From Mesorhizobium sp. CU3 (GTDB taxonomy: Bacteria; Pseudomonadota; Alphaproteobacteria; Rhizobiales; Rhizobiaceae), in assembly GCF_006442965.1 (NCBI RefSeq), contig NZ_VFWX01000019.1:1-64000 (forward strand): a stretch of 64,000 nt of DNA, written 5' to 3'. The position numbers and the translations under genes are program-made. Under the pieces are notes generated by a model, which did no database searches, was not told the DNA's origin, and saw nothing but the letters and a program-made list of their open reading frames with translations. Positions 7,125 through 15,867 of the stretch are shown piece after piece (positions within the stretch are counted from its first letter, which is position 1; the number at the start of each line of letters is the position of its first letter).

Positions 7125-8246
7125 TCAAAGCATGCGAAGCAGCGCGCCGCCGATCGAATAGCCGGCGCCAAAGGCGCAGATCAGCCCGAAATCGCCGGCC
7201 TTCATGTCGGCATGGTTTTCCGACAGCGCAACGATCGCGCCGGCACCGGCGGTGTTGCCGAGCCGCTCCAGCACCATCGGCGCGCGGTCGTGGTCGACGT
7301 CGTGGCCGAAGGACAGTTTCAGGATCATCGCGTTCATGCGCGCATTGGCCTGGTGCAGCCAGAAGCGGCGAATCGCCTGCGGCGTCAGCCCATGCTCGGC
7401 CAGGAACTCGACGATGAATTTCTGGCCGGCGACGGTGACTTCCTTGAACACCTTGTTGCCAACCTGCTTGATCAGATTGCCCTCGAGCTTGATCATATAA
7501 GGGTCGTCCTGGGCGGTGCGGGTGTGATAGCCCAGATTGGTGCGGATGTTGTTCGACATCTGCGTCCAGATGCGGGTGTCGAGCACCTCGAAGCGCCCCG
7601 GCCTTTTGTCGCCCTGGGCGAGCCCCTCCACCACCATCGACACCGAGGCGTCGCCGAAGATGAAATGCGTCTGCCGGTCGCGGAAATTGAGATGGCCGGT
7701 GATGATTTCGGGCGTCGTCACCAGGATGCGCTTATGCGCGCCCGACCGCACCAGATTGACGGCCATGTGCAGCGCCGCCGCGGCCGAAGAACAGCCGAGC
7801 CCCATGTCGAAGCCGGCACCTTTGGTGCCGAGCGCTTCCTGCATCTCGATGGCGATCGCCGGATAAGGCCGCTGGTGGTGCGAAGCCGAGCAGATGATAA
7901 GGTCGATCTCGGACGGGTCCAATCCGGCATGGTCGAGCGCCTTCTTGGCGGAAGCGACGCCGAACTCGGCTTCGAGCGACAGCGCATCGTCCGGCCGCGC
8001 CGGAATGCGCGGCGTCATGCGGGTCGGATCAAGGATGCCTTCGCGCTCGATGACGTGTCGGCTCTTCACACCCGAAGCATGCACGATGAAGTCGGCGGCG
8101 GACTTCTGCAGCGGCGCCTCGCTGGTATCGGCGCGGCGCGCATTCTCGGCGTCGACCCAGCTGTTGAAGCTTTCGACCAACTCTTCATTGGTGATGACGG
8201 GTTGAGGGATTTCGGCGCCGATGCCGCTGATGATGACGCGATGCAT
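7125..8246 (-). CDS. beta-ketoacyl-ACP synthase III-like enzyme
   Basis: A 373-residue thiolase-fold condensing enzyme of the FabH family. The catalytic cysteine is in GLGCSSAAAAL, the histidine in FWLHQANARM and the asparagine in LGNTAGAG, so the Cys-His-Asn triad is intact. It is longer than E. coli FabH (317 residues), with inserts around residues 30-75. Such longer relatives often make special fatty acids or prime with unusual acyl groups rather than serve as the main FabH. The housekeeping FabH normally sits with plsX, which is not here. ATG at 8246 chosen over a TTG two codons upstream. Confidence 0.8.
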   Translation of the reverse strand: MHRVIISGIGAEIPQPVITNEELVESFNSWVDAENARRADTSEAPLQKSAADFIVHASGVKSRHVIEREGILDPTRMTPRIPARPDDALSLEAEFGVASAKKALDHAGLDPSEIDLIICSASHHQRPYPAIAIEMQEALGTKGAGFDMGLGCSSAAAALHMAVNLVRSGAHKRILVTTPEIITGHLNFRDRQTHFIFGDASVSMVVEGLAQGDKRPGRFEVLDTRIWTQMSNNIRTNLGYHTRTAQDDPYMIKLEGNLIKQVGNKVFKEVTVAGQKFIVEFLAEHGLTPQAIRRFWLHQANARMNAMILKLSFGHDVDHDRAPMVLERLGNTAGAGAIVALSENHADMKAGDFGLICAFGAGYSIGGALLRML

Positions 8247-8454
8247 GTCCAATCCGTCTACAGCAATTCCAGGAAAAGAGGGACCCGGCTTTCCGTCCGG
8301 AATTGCGTTGGAACCAATAGCCCGGGCGTAACGGGCTCTGATGTGGGCGCATAAGCGACCCGGCGCAACCCATGTCGCATATGACCGGTTTATGCCAGCT
8401 TAAATCGACAACCCTCGCTGGCATCGCGGCGAAAAGCACATCGCCGGAATTTGC

Positions 8455-9222
8455 TCAGGCCCGCTTGGCGATGATGAAGATGCGCGGAAAGCGTATGAGC
8501 ACCTTGCCGTTCGCGGTCTTCGGATAGGCCTTGGCGATCTTGGCCGTATAGAGGTTGAGGAACTGCTTCTTCTCGTCAGCGTCGAGCGGGTCGATGAACG
8601 GCTTCAGGCCGGTCGCCTTGACCCATTCGACGATCGCCTCGGCGTCGGCAAGCGGATGGTTGTAGGCCGTGTGCCAGATGTCGAGCCGGTCGGCGAGCGG
8701 CGACAACAGATCGTAGTAGAACGACACCGGGGGCAGCGGCCCGCGCGCCGCCCCTTTGAGCTTGGCCGCGAACGGCACTTCCGCCGCGGTCTCGCGCATC
8801 AACTGATGCGACGGCTCGCCGAGATTGTCGGGCATCTGGATCGCAAGCGCGCCGCCGGGCGCAAGAAATCCCATCAGGCGCTGGAACACCGCCGGATGCT
8901 CCGGCAGCCACTGGAAGACGGCGTTGGCGAAGATGACGTCGACCGGCTGCTCCGGCTGCCACTTGGCGGCGTCGGCGAGCGCGAAATTGACATTGGGCAG
9001 CCGCGCCCTCGCCTTCTCGATCATGTCGGGCGAGGTGTCGAAGCCGCTGACCTCGGCGTCCGGCCAGCGCTCGACCAGCAACTCCGTCGAATTGCCGGGG
9101 CCGCAGCCGATATCGACAACGCGGCGCGGAAAATCGACCGGCACCTGTTGGACGAGATCGCGCGCGGGCCGCGTGCGCTCGTCCTCGAATTTCAGATATT
9201 GGGCGGCGGACCAGTCAGCCAT
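8455..9222 (-). CDS. tam: trans-aconitate 2-methyltransferase
   Basis: A 255-residue SAM methyltransferase that esterifies trans-aconitate, relieving inhibition of aconitase. It begins with the family signature WSAAQYLKFEDERTRPARDL. Motif I is VVDIGCGPGNSTELL, and the FANAVFQWLPEH segment is typical of Tam. Length matches E. coli Tam (252). GAGGTGAC precedes the ATG. The gene lies 35 bases after the EttA stop on the same strand and may be cotranscribed. Confidence 0.9.
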   Translation of the reverse strand: MADWSAAQYLKFEDERTRPARDLVQQVPVDFPRRVVDIGCGPGNSTELLVERWPDAEVSGFDTSPDMIEKARARLPNVNFALADAAKWQPEQPVDVIFANAVFQWLPEHPAVFQRLMGFLAPGGALAIQMPDNLGEPSHQLMRETAAEVPFAAKLKGAARGPLPPVSFYYDLLSPLADRLDIWHTAYNHPLADAEAIVEWVKATGLKPFIDPLDADEKKQFLNLYTAKIAKAYPKTANGKVLIRFPRIFIIAKRA

Positions 9223-9257
9223 TTTGTCACCTCACTATGCCCGCCGCCGCTTAGATA

Positions 9258-10907
9258 TTACCGCGTCAGCCGCTTGTGCGTCATGCGGTGCGGCGCCGCC
9301 GCTTCGGCGCCGAGGCGCCGCAGCTTGTCCTTCTCATATTCCTCGAAATTGCCTTCGAACCACTCGACATGCGCGTCGCCCTCGAAGGCGAGCATGTGGG
9401 TGGCCATGCGGTCGAGGAACATGCGGTCGTGGCTGATGATCACGGCGCAACCGGCATAGGCTTCGAGCGCGTCTTCAAGTGCTGCCAGCGTTTCGGTGTC
9501 GAGGTCGTTGGTCGGTTCGTCGAGCAGCAGGACGTTGCCGCCGCCTTTGAGCATCTTGGCCAGATGCACGCGGTTGCGCTGGCCGCCCGAGAGGTTGCCG
9601 ACCTTCTGCTGCTGGTCGCCGCCGCGGAAGTTGAAGGACGAGCAGTAAGCGCGGCTGTTGACCTCGTGCTTGCCGAGCTTGATGACTTCGGCGCCGCCGG
9701 AGATCTCTTCCCAGACCGTCTTGTTCGGATCGAGCGCGTCGCGGCTCTGGTCGACATAGCCAAGCTTGACCGTCTCGCCGATGCGGATCGAGCCGGAATC
9801 CGGCTTTTCCTGGCCGGTGAAGGTCTTGAACAGCGTCGTCTTGCCGGCGCCGTTCGGGCCGATGACGCCGACGATGCCGCCCGGCGGCAGCCGGAACGAC
9901 AGGTTCTCGATCAGGAGCTCGTCGGCAAAGCCCTTGTTGAGGCCCTCGACCTCGATGACGACATTGCCGAGGCGCTCGCTCGCCGGGATGACGATCTGCG
10001 TGTCGGTCGGCTTGCGGTTCTGCGACTGCTCGACCAGTTCCTCATAGGCCTTGATGCGCGCCTTCGACTTGGTCTGGCGCGCCTTCGGCGAGGACTGGAT
10101 CCATTCGCGCTCGCGCCAGATCGACTTCTGGCGCGCATCGTCCTCGCGGCCTTCCTGGATCAGGCGCTTGGCCTTGGCATCGAGATATTTGGTGTAGTTG
10201 CCCTCATAGGGAATGCCGCGGCCGCGATCGAGCTCGAGGATCCAACCGGTGACGTTGTCGAGGAAATAGCGGTCGTGGGTGATGATCAGCACCGAGCCCG
10301 GATAGTCGCGCAGGTGCTTTTCCAGCCATGCCGTGGTCTCGGCGTCGAGATGGTTGGTCGGTTCGTCGAGCAGCAACAGGTCGGGCTGTTCGAGCAGCAG
10401 CCGGCAGAGCGCCACGCGGCGGCGCTCGCCGCCCGACAGGTTGGTCACTTCGGACTCCGGCGGCGGGCACTGCAGCGCGTCCATCGCCATCTCGACCTGC
10501 TGCTCGAGGTCCCAAAGGTTGAGCCGGTCCATCTCGTCCTGGAGCTTGGCCGACTCGTCGGCCGTCTCGTCGGAATAGTTCATCATCAGCTCGTTGTAGC
10601 GCTCGATGATGGCGGTCTTCCGGGCAACGCCGTCCATGACGTTTTCACGCACGGTCTTGGAATTGTCGAGCTGCGGCTCCTGCGCCAGGTAGCCGACGGT
10701 GGCGCCCTCGGCCAGCCACGCCTCGCCCTGGAACTCCTTGTCGAGCCCGGCCATGATGCGCAGGATCGTCGACTTGCCCGAGCCGTTGGGGCCGAGAATG
10801 CCGATCTTGGCGTCCGGATAAAAGGACAGGTGAACGTTATCGAGCACCTTCTTGGTGCCATAGGCCTTGGACAGGCCGGACATGTGATAGATGAACTGGC
10901 GAGCCAC
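9258..10907 (-). CDS. ettA: energy-dependent translational throttle EttA
   Basis: A 549-residue ABC-F protein that binds the ribosomal E site and gates the first peptide bond according to the ADP/ATP ratio. Two ABC domains have Walker A GPNGSGKST and GPNGAGKTT and signatures LSGGERRRVAL and LSGGQRNRVHL. The linker segment QSSPKARQTKSKAR and the arm region are those of EttA rather than Uup. The start is taken as GTG at 10907 (VARQFIYHMSGLSKAYG), since the open frame continues some 109 codons upstream without similarity and the resulting length equals the family norm. Confidence 0.93.
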   Translation of the reverse strand: MARQFIYHMSGLSKAYGTKKVLDNVHLSFYPDAKIGILGPNGSGKSTILRIMAGLDKEFQGEAWLAEGATVGYLAQEPQLDNSKTVRENVMDGVARKTAIIERYNELMMNYSDETADESAKLQDEMDRLNLWDLEQQVEMAMDALQCPPPESEVTNLSGGERRRVALCRLLLEQPDLLLLDEPTNHLDAETTAWLEKHLRDYPGSVLIITHDRYFLDNVTGWILELDRGRGIPYEGNYTKYLDAKAKRLIQEGREDDARQKSIWREREWIQSSPKARQTKSKARIKAYEELVEQSQNRKPTDTQIVIPASERLGNVVIEVEGLNKGFADELLIENLSFRLPPGGIVGVIGPNGAGKTTLFKTFTGQEKPDSGSIRIGETVKLGYVDQSRDALDPNKTVWEEISGGAEVIKLGKHEVNSRAYCSSFNFRGGDQQQKVGNLSGGQRNRVHLAKMLKGGGNVLLLDEPTNDLDTETLAALEDALEAYAGCAVIISHDRMFLDRMATHMLAFEGDAHVEWFEGNFEEYEKDKLRRLGAEAAAPHRMTHKRLTR

Positions 10908-11173
10908 GCGCGCTTTCCCTGGAAACTGAAGTGTCGGGTTGGATGGGGGTTGCGCGCTATGTAGGCGATGAAGCGGCGAACGGCAATCGCTTTCGGTGCA
11001 CAGGGCGCCGATCCGTGCGCATTCGCCCATTTTGCGCCCACTCGGTTTGTCAGCAGCTTTTCGCCGCCTCCCGCATTGTACGAAAGAAGCGGTTAACCAT
11101 TGGCCTGCAAAACGATGTAGGTTGGGGAATCGCAGGGCGGACCGCGATTTCGGGGAAAGATCGGAACGACGAC

Positions 11174-12451
11174 GTGCTGAACGGTGCCCTGCTCCTTGCC
11201 GAAGCGGTTCTGTACTTCGGCGCCATGGTGACACTCTTCCGCTTCAGGCGTCGGATCGGCCTTGGCGTGTTCATCTGCGCGCTCGGCGTCATGCATTTCC
11301 TCGAGACCTATCTCGCCAGCGTCTTCTATGTCGCGCTGCCTTTCGGCATGGTCTCGCCGGGCTCGGCCGTGCTTTTCTCCGGCAAGCTGGTGATGATCCT
11401 CCTGCTCTACATGAAGGAAGATGCGGCGACCGTGCGCCAGCCGATCTACGGCCTGCTGCTCGGCAATGCGCTGATGATCGGCCTGGTGCTGATCCTTCGC
11501 CTGCATGCCATCGCGCCGCTTCCCAACGGCAAGGTTCCCGATATCGGCTTCATCGATCAGATGGGCTGGCTGATGGTCTGGGGCACCACGCTCCTGTTCA
11601 TCGACGCCATCCTGATCATCCTGCTCTACGAAAAGCTCGGCGCCTATCTGCGTCAGCAGCCGTTTTTACGCATCCTGGCCTCGGTCGCTTGCGTGCTGAC
11701 CTTCGACCAGGCCGGCTTCTTCACCGCGCTGCATTTTGTCGCCGGCGCGCCGATCGAAGTCTTCTTCGGCGGCTGGTTCGCCAAGATGGCGGCAGCGCTC
11801 GCCTACAGCGGCATGCTCGTCGCCTATCTCAAATGGATCGAGGACAACGACATCGCCGTGCCGCGCGGCCTATCCGATATTTTCGACACCCTCACCTATC
11901 GCGAGCGCTACGAAGCGCTGATCAAATATGTCGGCCGCGACGGCCTGACCGGGCTCTTGCATCGCGGCAGTTTCGACGCCGACGGCGAATCCGCCGTCGC
12001 CGCCGCCATCCGGACCGGCAAGCCGCTCAGCCTGCTCATCGTCGATGTCGACCATTTCAAGTCGATCAACGACCGTTTCGGCCACGCCGAAGGCGACAAG
12101 GTGCTGAAGTCGATGGCCGCGATGCTCGCCGAGACCGTCGGCGGCAACGACCAGGTGTTCCGCATCGGCGGCGAGGAATTCGCCGTGTTCACCCAGCAGT
12201 CGCACGGACCGGCCAGGCTGCTCGGCGAAACCATCAGGAACGCGGCCAAGACTTCGGCGCATACCAGCCGCTTCAACATCACGGTGAGCGTCGGCATCTC
12301 CACCGTCAGCGAGACGACGCGGTCCTTGGCCGACATTTTCGCCCTGGCCGACCAGCGCCTCTACAAGGCCAAGCTCAGCGGCCGCGACCGCGTCGTCGGC
12401 GAGCCGGGCAGCGAGGCGATCATCCTTCAAGCGGCGCCCAGAATCGCCTAG
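11174..12451 (+). CDS. membrane diguanylate cyclase (GGDEF)
   Basis: About 425 residues: seven hydrophobic segments (roughly residues 1-230) followed by a GGDEF domain that makes cyclic di-GMP. The domain opens with GRDGLTGLLHRGSFD, and the active loop is RIGGEEF. The usual inhibitory I-site RxxD five residues before it is missing (the region reads ETVGGNDQVF). There is no EAL domain. The N-terminal sensor is not PAS, GAF or HAMP; I do not recognise it with certainty. The GTG at 11174 is a tentative start, as the frame is open upstream to 10931; the ATG at 11225 is another option but would cut the first helix. Confidence 0.75.
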   Translation: MLNGALLLAEAVLYFGAMVTLFRFRRRIGLGVFICALGVMHFLETYLASVFYVALPFGMVSPGSAVLFSGKLVMILLLYMKEDAATVRQPIYGLLLGNALMIGLVLILRLHAIAPLPNGKVPDIGFIDQMGWLMVWGTTLLFIDAILIILLYEKLGAYLRQQPFLRILASVACVLTFDQAGFFTALHFVAGAPIEVFFGGWFAKMAAALAYSGMLVAYLKWIEDNDIAVPRGLSDIFDTLTYRERYEALIKYVGRDGLTGLLHRGSFDADGESAVAAAIRTGKPLSLLIVDVDHFKSINDRFGHAEGDKVLKSMAAMLAETVGGNDQVFRIGGEEFAVFTQQSHGPARLLGETIRNAAKTSAHTSRFNITVSVGISTVSETTRSLADIFALADQRLYKAKLSGRDRVVGEPGSEAIILQAAPRIA

Positions 12452-12460
12452 CGCACCAGC

Positions 12461-13465
12461 CTACTGGAAGCCGATCGCGTCGACCGTGCCCTTCGGACAG
12501 CCGGCTTTGGCCGTTGGCGCCGAGGCCAACATCAAATCGCCGAGCTTGCTGTCCGAAGCGATCGGACCGGAAAGACCGAGCGTCAATTCGCCGATCAGCC
12601 GGCGCCCGCTCGACGGATCGACCAGGCAGGAGACGCGCACCCGGTCGCCGGCGCCGGCGCCGAAGGCCTTGTCGAATGCGCTGCGGATCTGCTCCGAGGT
12701 CAGCTGCTTGCCGACATTCTGGTTGAACAGGTCGCGCACCGGCGAGGCGTTCACCGCCCGCATCAGGTTGAGCGCGTCGGCGAAATAGTCCTGCTGGTTC
12801 TTGCCGTAGCAGGTGCCGTGCTTGATCCATTCGTGGCGCTCGAGTTTTGAAGCCGTGCCCGGCATCACCTGGTCGAGCTCGGCGCGGGTTTTGGCGTCGA
12901 GATCGACCGCCGGCAGATCGCCCCAATGCGCCGGATTGTCATTGGCCTTGTCGCTTGCCGAGACCTGGCAATAGAAATTGCCGTTCGGCTGCGGCCACAG
13001 CCCATGCAAGGTAAAATGCGTGGCGTCGAACTCGCCGGGGTTCTGCGCCTTGCATTCCGGCTTGCTGGCCTTGGTCTCGCAGAAGGCCGGCTGCCAGCTC
13101 AGCGCGAAGACATATTCCGGCTTGCCGGAGGCCGACTTCGATGGCTTGCCCTGATCGGCCGGCGTGGTCGCGGCGTTGCCGCCTGTAACATGGCCGCATG
13201 TGATCGCCACCCAGCGCCGCTCCGGATCGGCGCCCGGCACCTGGATGAGATAGTGGGTGGGCTGGTCCTTGTTGCCGGAAAGCAGCTGATAGCTCTTGCC
13301 CGCTTCGGTCGAGACGTTGCCCGGGTTCTTGCCGCTCTTGATGGCCTGCGTCGCCGGACAGGCGCCGTCGGCCACGAAGGTTCCGCTCATCTTGACGTCG
13401 GCCTGCGCCACGCTTGCGCCGGCCAAGGCCAGAAACATCGAACCCCACAATGTCCAGACCCGCAT
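12461..13465 (-). CDS. secreted ribonuclease T2 family protein
   Basis: A 334-residue protein with a signal peptide (MRVWTLWGSMFLALAGASVAQA). The RNase T2 catalytic segments are both present: CAS I HFTLHGLWP and CAS II HEWIKHGTC, with many cysteines for disulfides. It should cleave RNA in the periplasm or outside the cell. It is longer than classical RNase T2 because of an N-terminal region of about 90 residues before the catalytic part. Single gene, convergent with the GGDEF gene nine bases away. Confidence 0.88.
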   Translation of the reverse strand: MRVWTLWGSMFLALAGASVAQADVKMSGTFVADGACPATQAIKSGKNPGNVSTEAGKSYQLLSGNKDQPTHYLIQVPGADPERRWVAITCGHVTGGNAATTPADQGKPSKSASGKPEYVFALSWQPAFCETKASKPECKAQNPGEFDATHFTLHGLWPQPNGNFYCQVSASDKANDNPAHWGDLPAVDLDAKTRAELDQVMPGTASKLERHEWIKHGTCYGKNQQDYFADALNLMRAVNASPVRDLFNQNVGKQLTSEQIRSAFDKAFGAGAGDRVRVSCLVDPSSGRRLIGELTLGLSGPIASDSKLGDLMLASAPTAKAGCPKGTVDAIGFQ

Positions 13466-13682
13466 TCCGTCCCTCCCGGCGATCGTTTGAACCGTATTGG
13501 ATTCATCACACTAGAACAGTGGACGTGTCAGAATTGCGATCTTTTTCACGCCGCCAGGCAAACTATCCCCAGCAACCATTGCCGGTTCGCGGGGTTTGCC
13601 GGCATTCAACCCACCTGCGCGCTCGGCGCACTCTCTTGACGCTGGCCAAACGCTCGCCCAACAGTCGCCGAAGGAGCGAGAC

Positions 13683-14615
13683 ATGCCATTCGACAAGCAG
13701 ACGAGACTGGCCTCACCGACCGGGGCCGAGCTCAACCTCTATGTGAAACACGCAAAGGCGAGCCCGCGCGCCGTGATCCAGATCAATCACGGACTGGCCG
13801 AGCATGCGGCGCGCTATGCCCGCTTTGCCGATTACCTGGCGCCGCGCGGCTTTCACGTCTACGCCCAAGACCATCGCGGCCACGGCGCGACCAAGGCGCC
13901 CGATGCGCCGCTCGGCAAGTTTGCCGATGCCGACGGCGTCGGCAAGGTGATCGCCGATGTCGGCGCGGTGCATGACCTGATCGCCGCCGAGCACCCAGGC
14001 TTGCCGGTGATCGTTTTCGGGCACTCGCTCGGCGCCTCGATCGCGCTGAACTTCGTGCTGCGCCATTCCGGGCGCGTCCATGCCGCCGCGATCTGGAATG
14101 GCAATTTCTCGCAAGGCCTCCTCGGTCAACTGGCGCTGGCCATCCTCGGCTGGGAACGGATGCGGCTTGGCTCCGACGTGCCGTCACGCTTGTTGCCCAA
14201 GCTAACCTTCCAGGCCTGGGGCAAGGCGGTGCCCAACCACCGCACCCTGTTCGACTGGCTGTCACGCGACCCGGCCGAGGTCGACAAATATGTCGCCGAC
14301 CCGCTCTGCGGCTGGGATGCGTCGGTCTCGATGTGGCGCGATGTCGTCAACATGGCGCAGCATGCCGGCAAGGATTCGAGCTTCGCCGGCGTTCGCCGCG
14401 ACCTGCCCATCAACCTCATCGGCGGCGACAAGGACCCGGCCTCGGATTACGGCAAGGCGGTCCACCATCTCGCCAGACGCATGCGGGCGATGGGGTTTTC
14501 GAATCTTGTTTCAAAGGTTTACGCCGAGACCCGCCACGAAAGCCTCAACGAGATCAACCGCGACGCCGTCACGAGCGATTTCGCCGCCTGGGCCGACAGC
14601 TTGCTGAAGTCGTGA
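13683..14615 (+). CDS. alpha/beta hydrolase, monoacylglycerol lipase-like
   Basis: A 310-residue serine hydrolase of the lysophospholipase/monoacylglycerol lipase (Hydrolase_4) type. The oxyanion region is INHGLAEHAARY, the nucleophile elbow is VFGHSLGAS, and the typical YAQDHRGHG motif is present. The catalytic histidine is in ETRHESLNE near the C-terminus. No signal peptide, so cytosolic. GAAGGAG precedes the ATG at 13683. Transcribed alone. The 217 bases before it (13466-13682) show no recognisable element. Confidence 0.85.
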   Translation: MPFDKQTRLASPTGAELNLYVKHAKASPRAVIQINHGLAEHAARYARFADYLAPRGFHVYAQDHRGHGATKAPDAPLGKFADADGVGKVIADVGAVHDLIAAEHPGLPVIVFGHSLGASIALNFVLRHSGRVHAAAIWNGNFSQGLLGQLALAILGWERMRLGSDVPSRLLPKLTFQAWGKAVPNHRTLFDWLSRDPAEVDKYVADPLCGWDASVSMWRDVVNMAQHAGKDSSFAGVRRDLPINLIGGDKDPASDYGKAVHHLARRMRAMGFSNLVSKVYAETRHESLNEINRDAVTSDFAAWADSLLKS

Positions 14616-14694
14616 CCGGCGTGGCCTATCGCATGGGTCGTGACACGGCCGCCCCCTGTTGCTAGAGGCTGCGCTTCATCCAACACGGTGATCC

Positions 14695-15867
14695 ATGGCA
14701 GAACCTCCGCTGAAAGGCATCCGCGTTATCGAACTCGCCCGCATCCTGGCCGGCCCCTGGGCCGGGCAGCAGCTTGCCGACCTCGGCGCCGATGTCATCA
14801 AGGTCGAGAGCCCGGACGGCGGCGACGACACCCGCAAATGGGGCCCACCCTTCGTCATGAGCCATGACGGCGAGAACCTGTCGGCCGCCTATTACCATTG
14901 CTGCAATCGCGGCAAGCGCTCGATCGCCATCGACTTCTCCAAACCTGAGGGCGCCGAAACGCTCCGCCGGCTCGTCGCCACCTCCGACGTGCTGATCGAG
15001 AATTTCAAGCTTGGCGGCCTGAAGAAATACGGCCTCGACTACGAAAGCTTGAAAGCGGTCAACCCGCGCCTCGTCTATTGCTCGATCACCGGCTTCGGCC
15101 AGGATGGGCCGTATTCGCCACGCGCCGGCTACGACTTCATCATCCAGGCCATGGCCGGCATGATGTCGGTCACCGGTGAGGCCGGCCGCGAGCCGCAGAA
15201 GGCGGGCGTTGCCATCTCGGACCTCTTCACCGGCCTCTATTCGGTGATCGCCATTCAGGCGGCATTGCGCCATGCCGAGAAGACCGGTGAAGGCCAGCAT
15301 ATCGACATGGCGCTGTTCGACAGCCAGATCTCGGCGCTCGCCAACCAGAACCTCAACTATCTCGTCTCCGGCAAGTCGCCTGTCCAGATGGGCAATGCTC
15401 ATATGAACATCGCGCCCTACGAGGTGCTTCCGGTGAAGAACGGCCACATCATCCTGGCGGTCGGCAATGACGGCCAGTTCGCAAAATTCTGCGCAGTCGT
15501 GGGCCTGACCGATCTGCCCGCCAATCCAGATTTCGCCACCAACCCGGCGCGCGTCGCCAACCGCGCGAAACTGCGCGAGACGATCGTCGCGACGCTGGCC
15601 GCATTCGACCGCGATCCGCTGCTGGCCAAGTTGGAAGAAGCGGGCGTTCCGGCGAGCCCGATCAACACGATCGGCCAGATGTTCGCCGACCCGCAGACGA
15701 TCGCGCGCGGCATGCGGCTCGACCTCGACGACGGCCACGGCAACCTCTTGCCTTCGGTGCGCGCGCCGATGGTGATGTCGGGAACGCCGCTGGTCTATGA
15801 GCGCGCCTCGCCGCGGCTTGGCGAGCACACGGACGAAATCCTTGCCGAATTGGAGAGAGCAAAATGA
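14695..15867 (+). CDS. family III (CaiB/BaiF) CoA-transferase
   Basis: A 390-residue class III CoA-transferase, the family of formyl-CoA:oxalate and carnitine CoA-transferases. The N-terminus (GIRVIELARILAGPWAGQQL) and ADVIKVESP are diagnostic. The predicted catalytic aspartate is in ISDLFTGLY near residue 175. Its stop overlaps the ATG of the ThDP enzyme (ATGA at 15864-15867), so the two are made together. The pairing recalls Frc/Oxc of oxalate metabolism but the substrate cannot be read from sequence. Confidence 0.85.
   Translation: MAEPPLKGIRVIELARILAGPWAGQQLADLGADVIKVESPDGGDDTRKWGPPFVMSHDGENLSAAYYHCCNRGKRSIAIDFSKPEGAETLRRLVATSDVLIENFKLGGLKKYGLDYESLKAVNPRLVYCSITGFGQDGPYSPRAGYDFIIQAMAGMMSVTGEAGREPQKAGVAISDLFTGLYSVIAIQAALRHAEKTGEGQHIDMALFDSQISALANQNLNYLVSGKSPVQMGNAHMNIAPYEVLPVKNGHIILAVGNDGQFAKFCAVVGLTDLPANPDFATNPARVANRAKLRETIVATLAAFDRDPLLAKLEEAGVPASPINTIGQMFADPQTIARGMRLDLDDGHGNLLPSVRAPMVMSGTPLVYERASPRLGEHTDEILAELERAK

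Noticed and set aside
10908..11234. Longer N-terminus of EttA (658 residues)
   Set aside because: The extra 109 residues have no similarity, and a GTG start at 10907 gives the exact family length.
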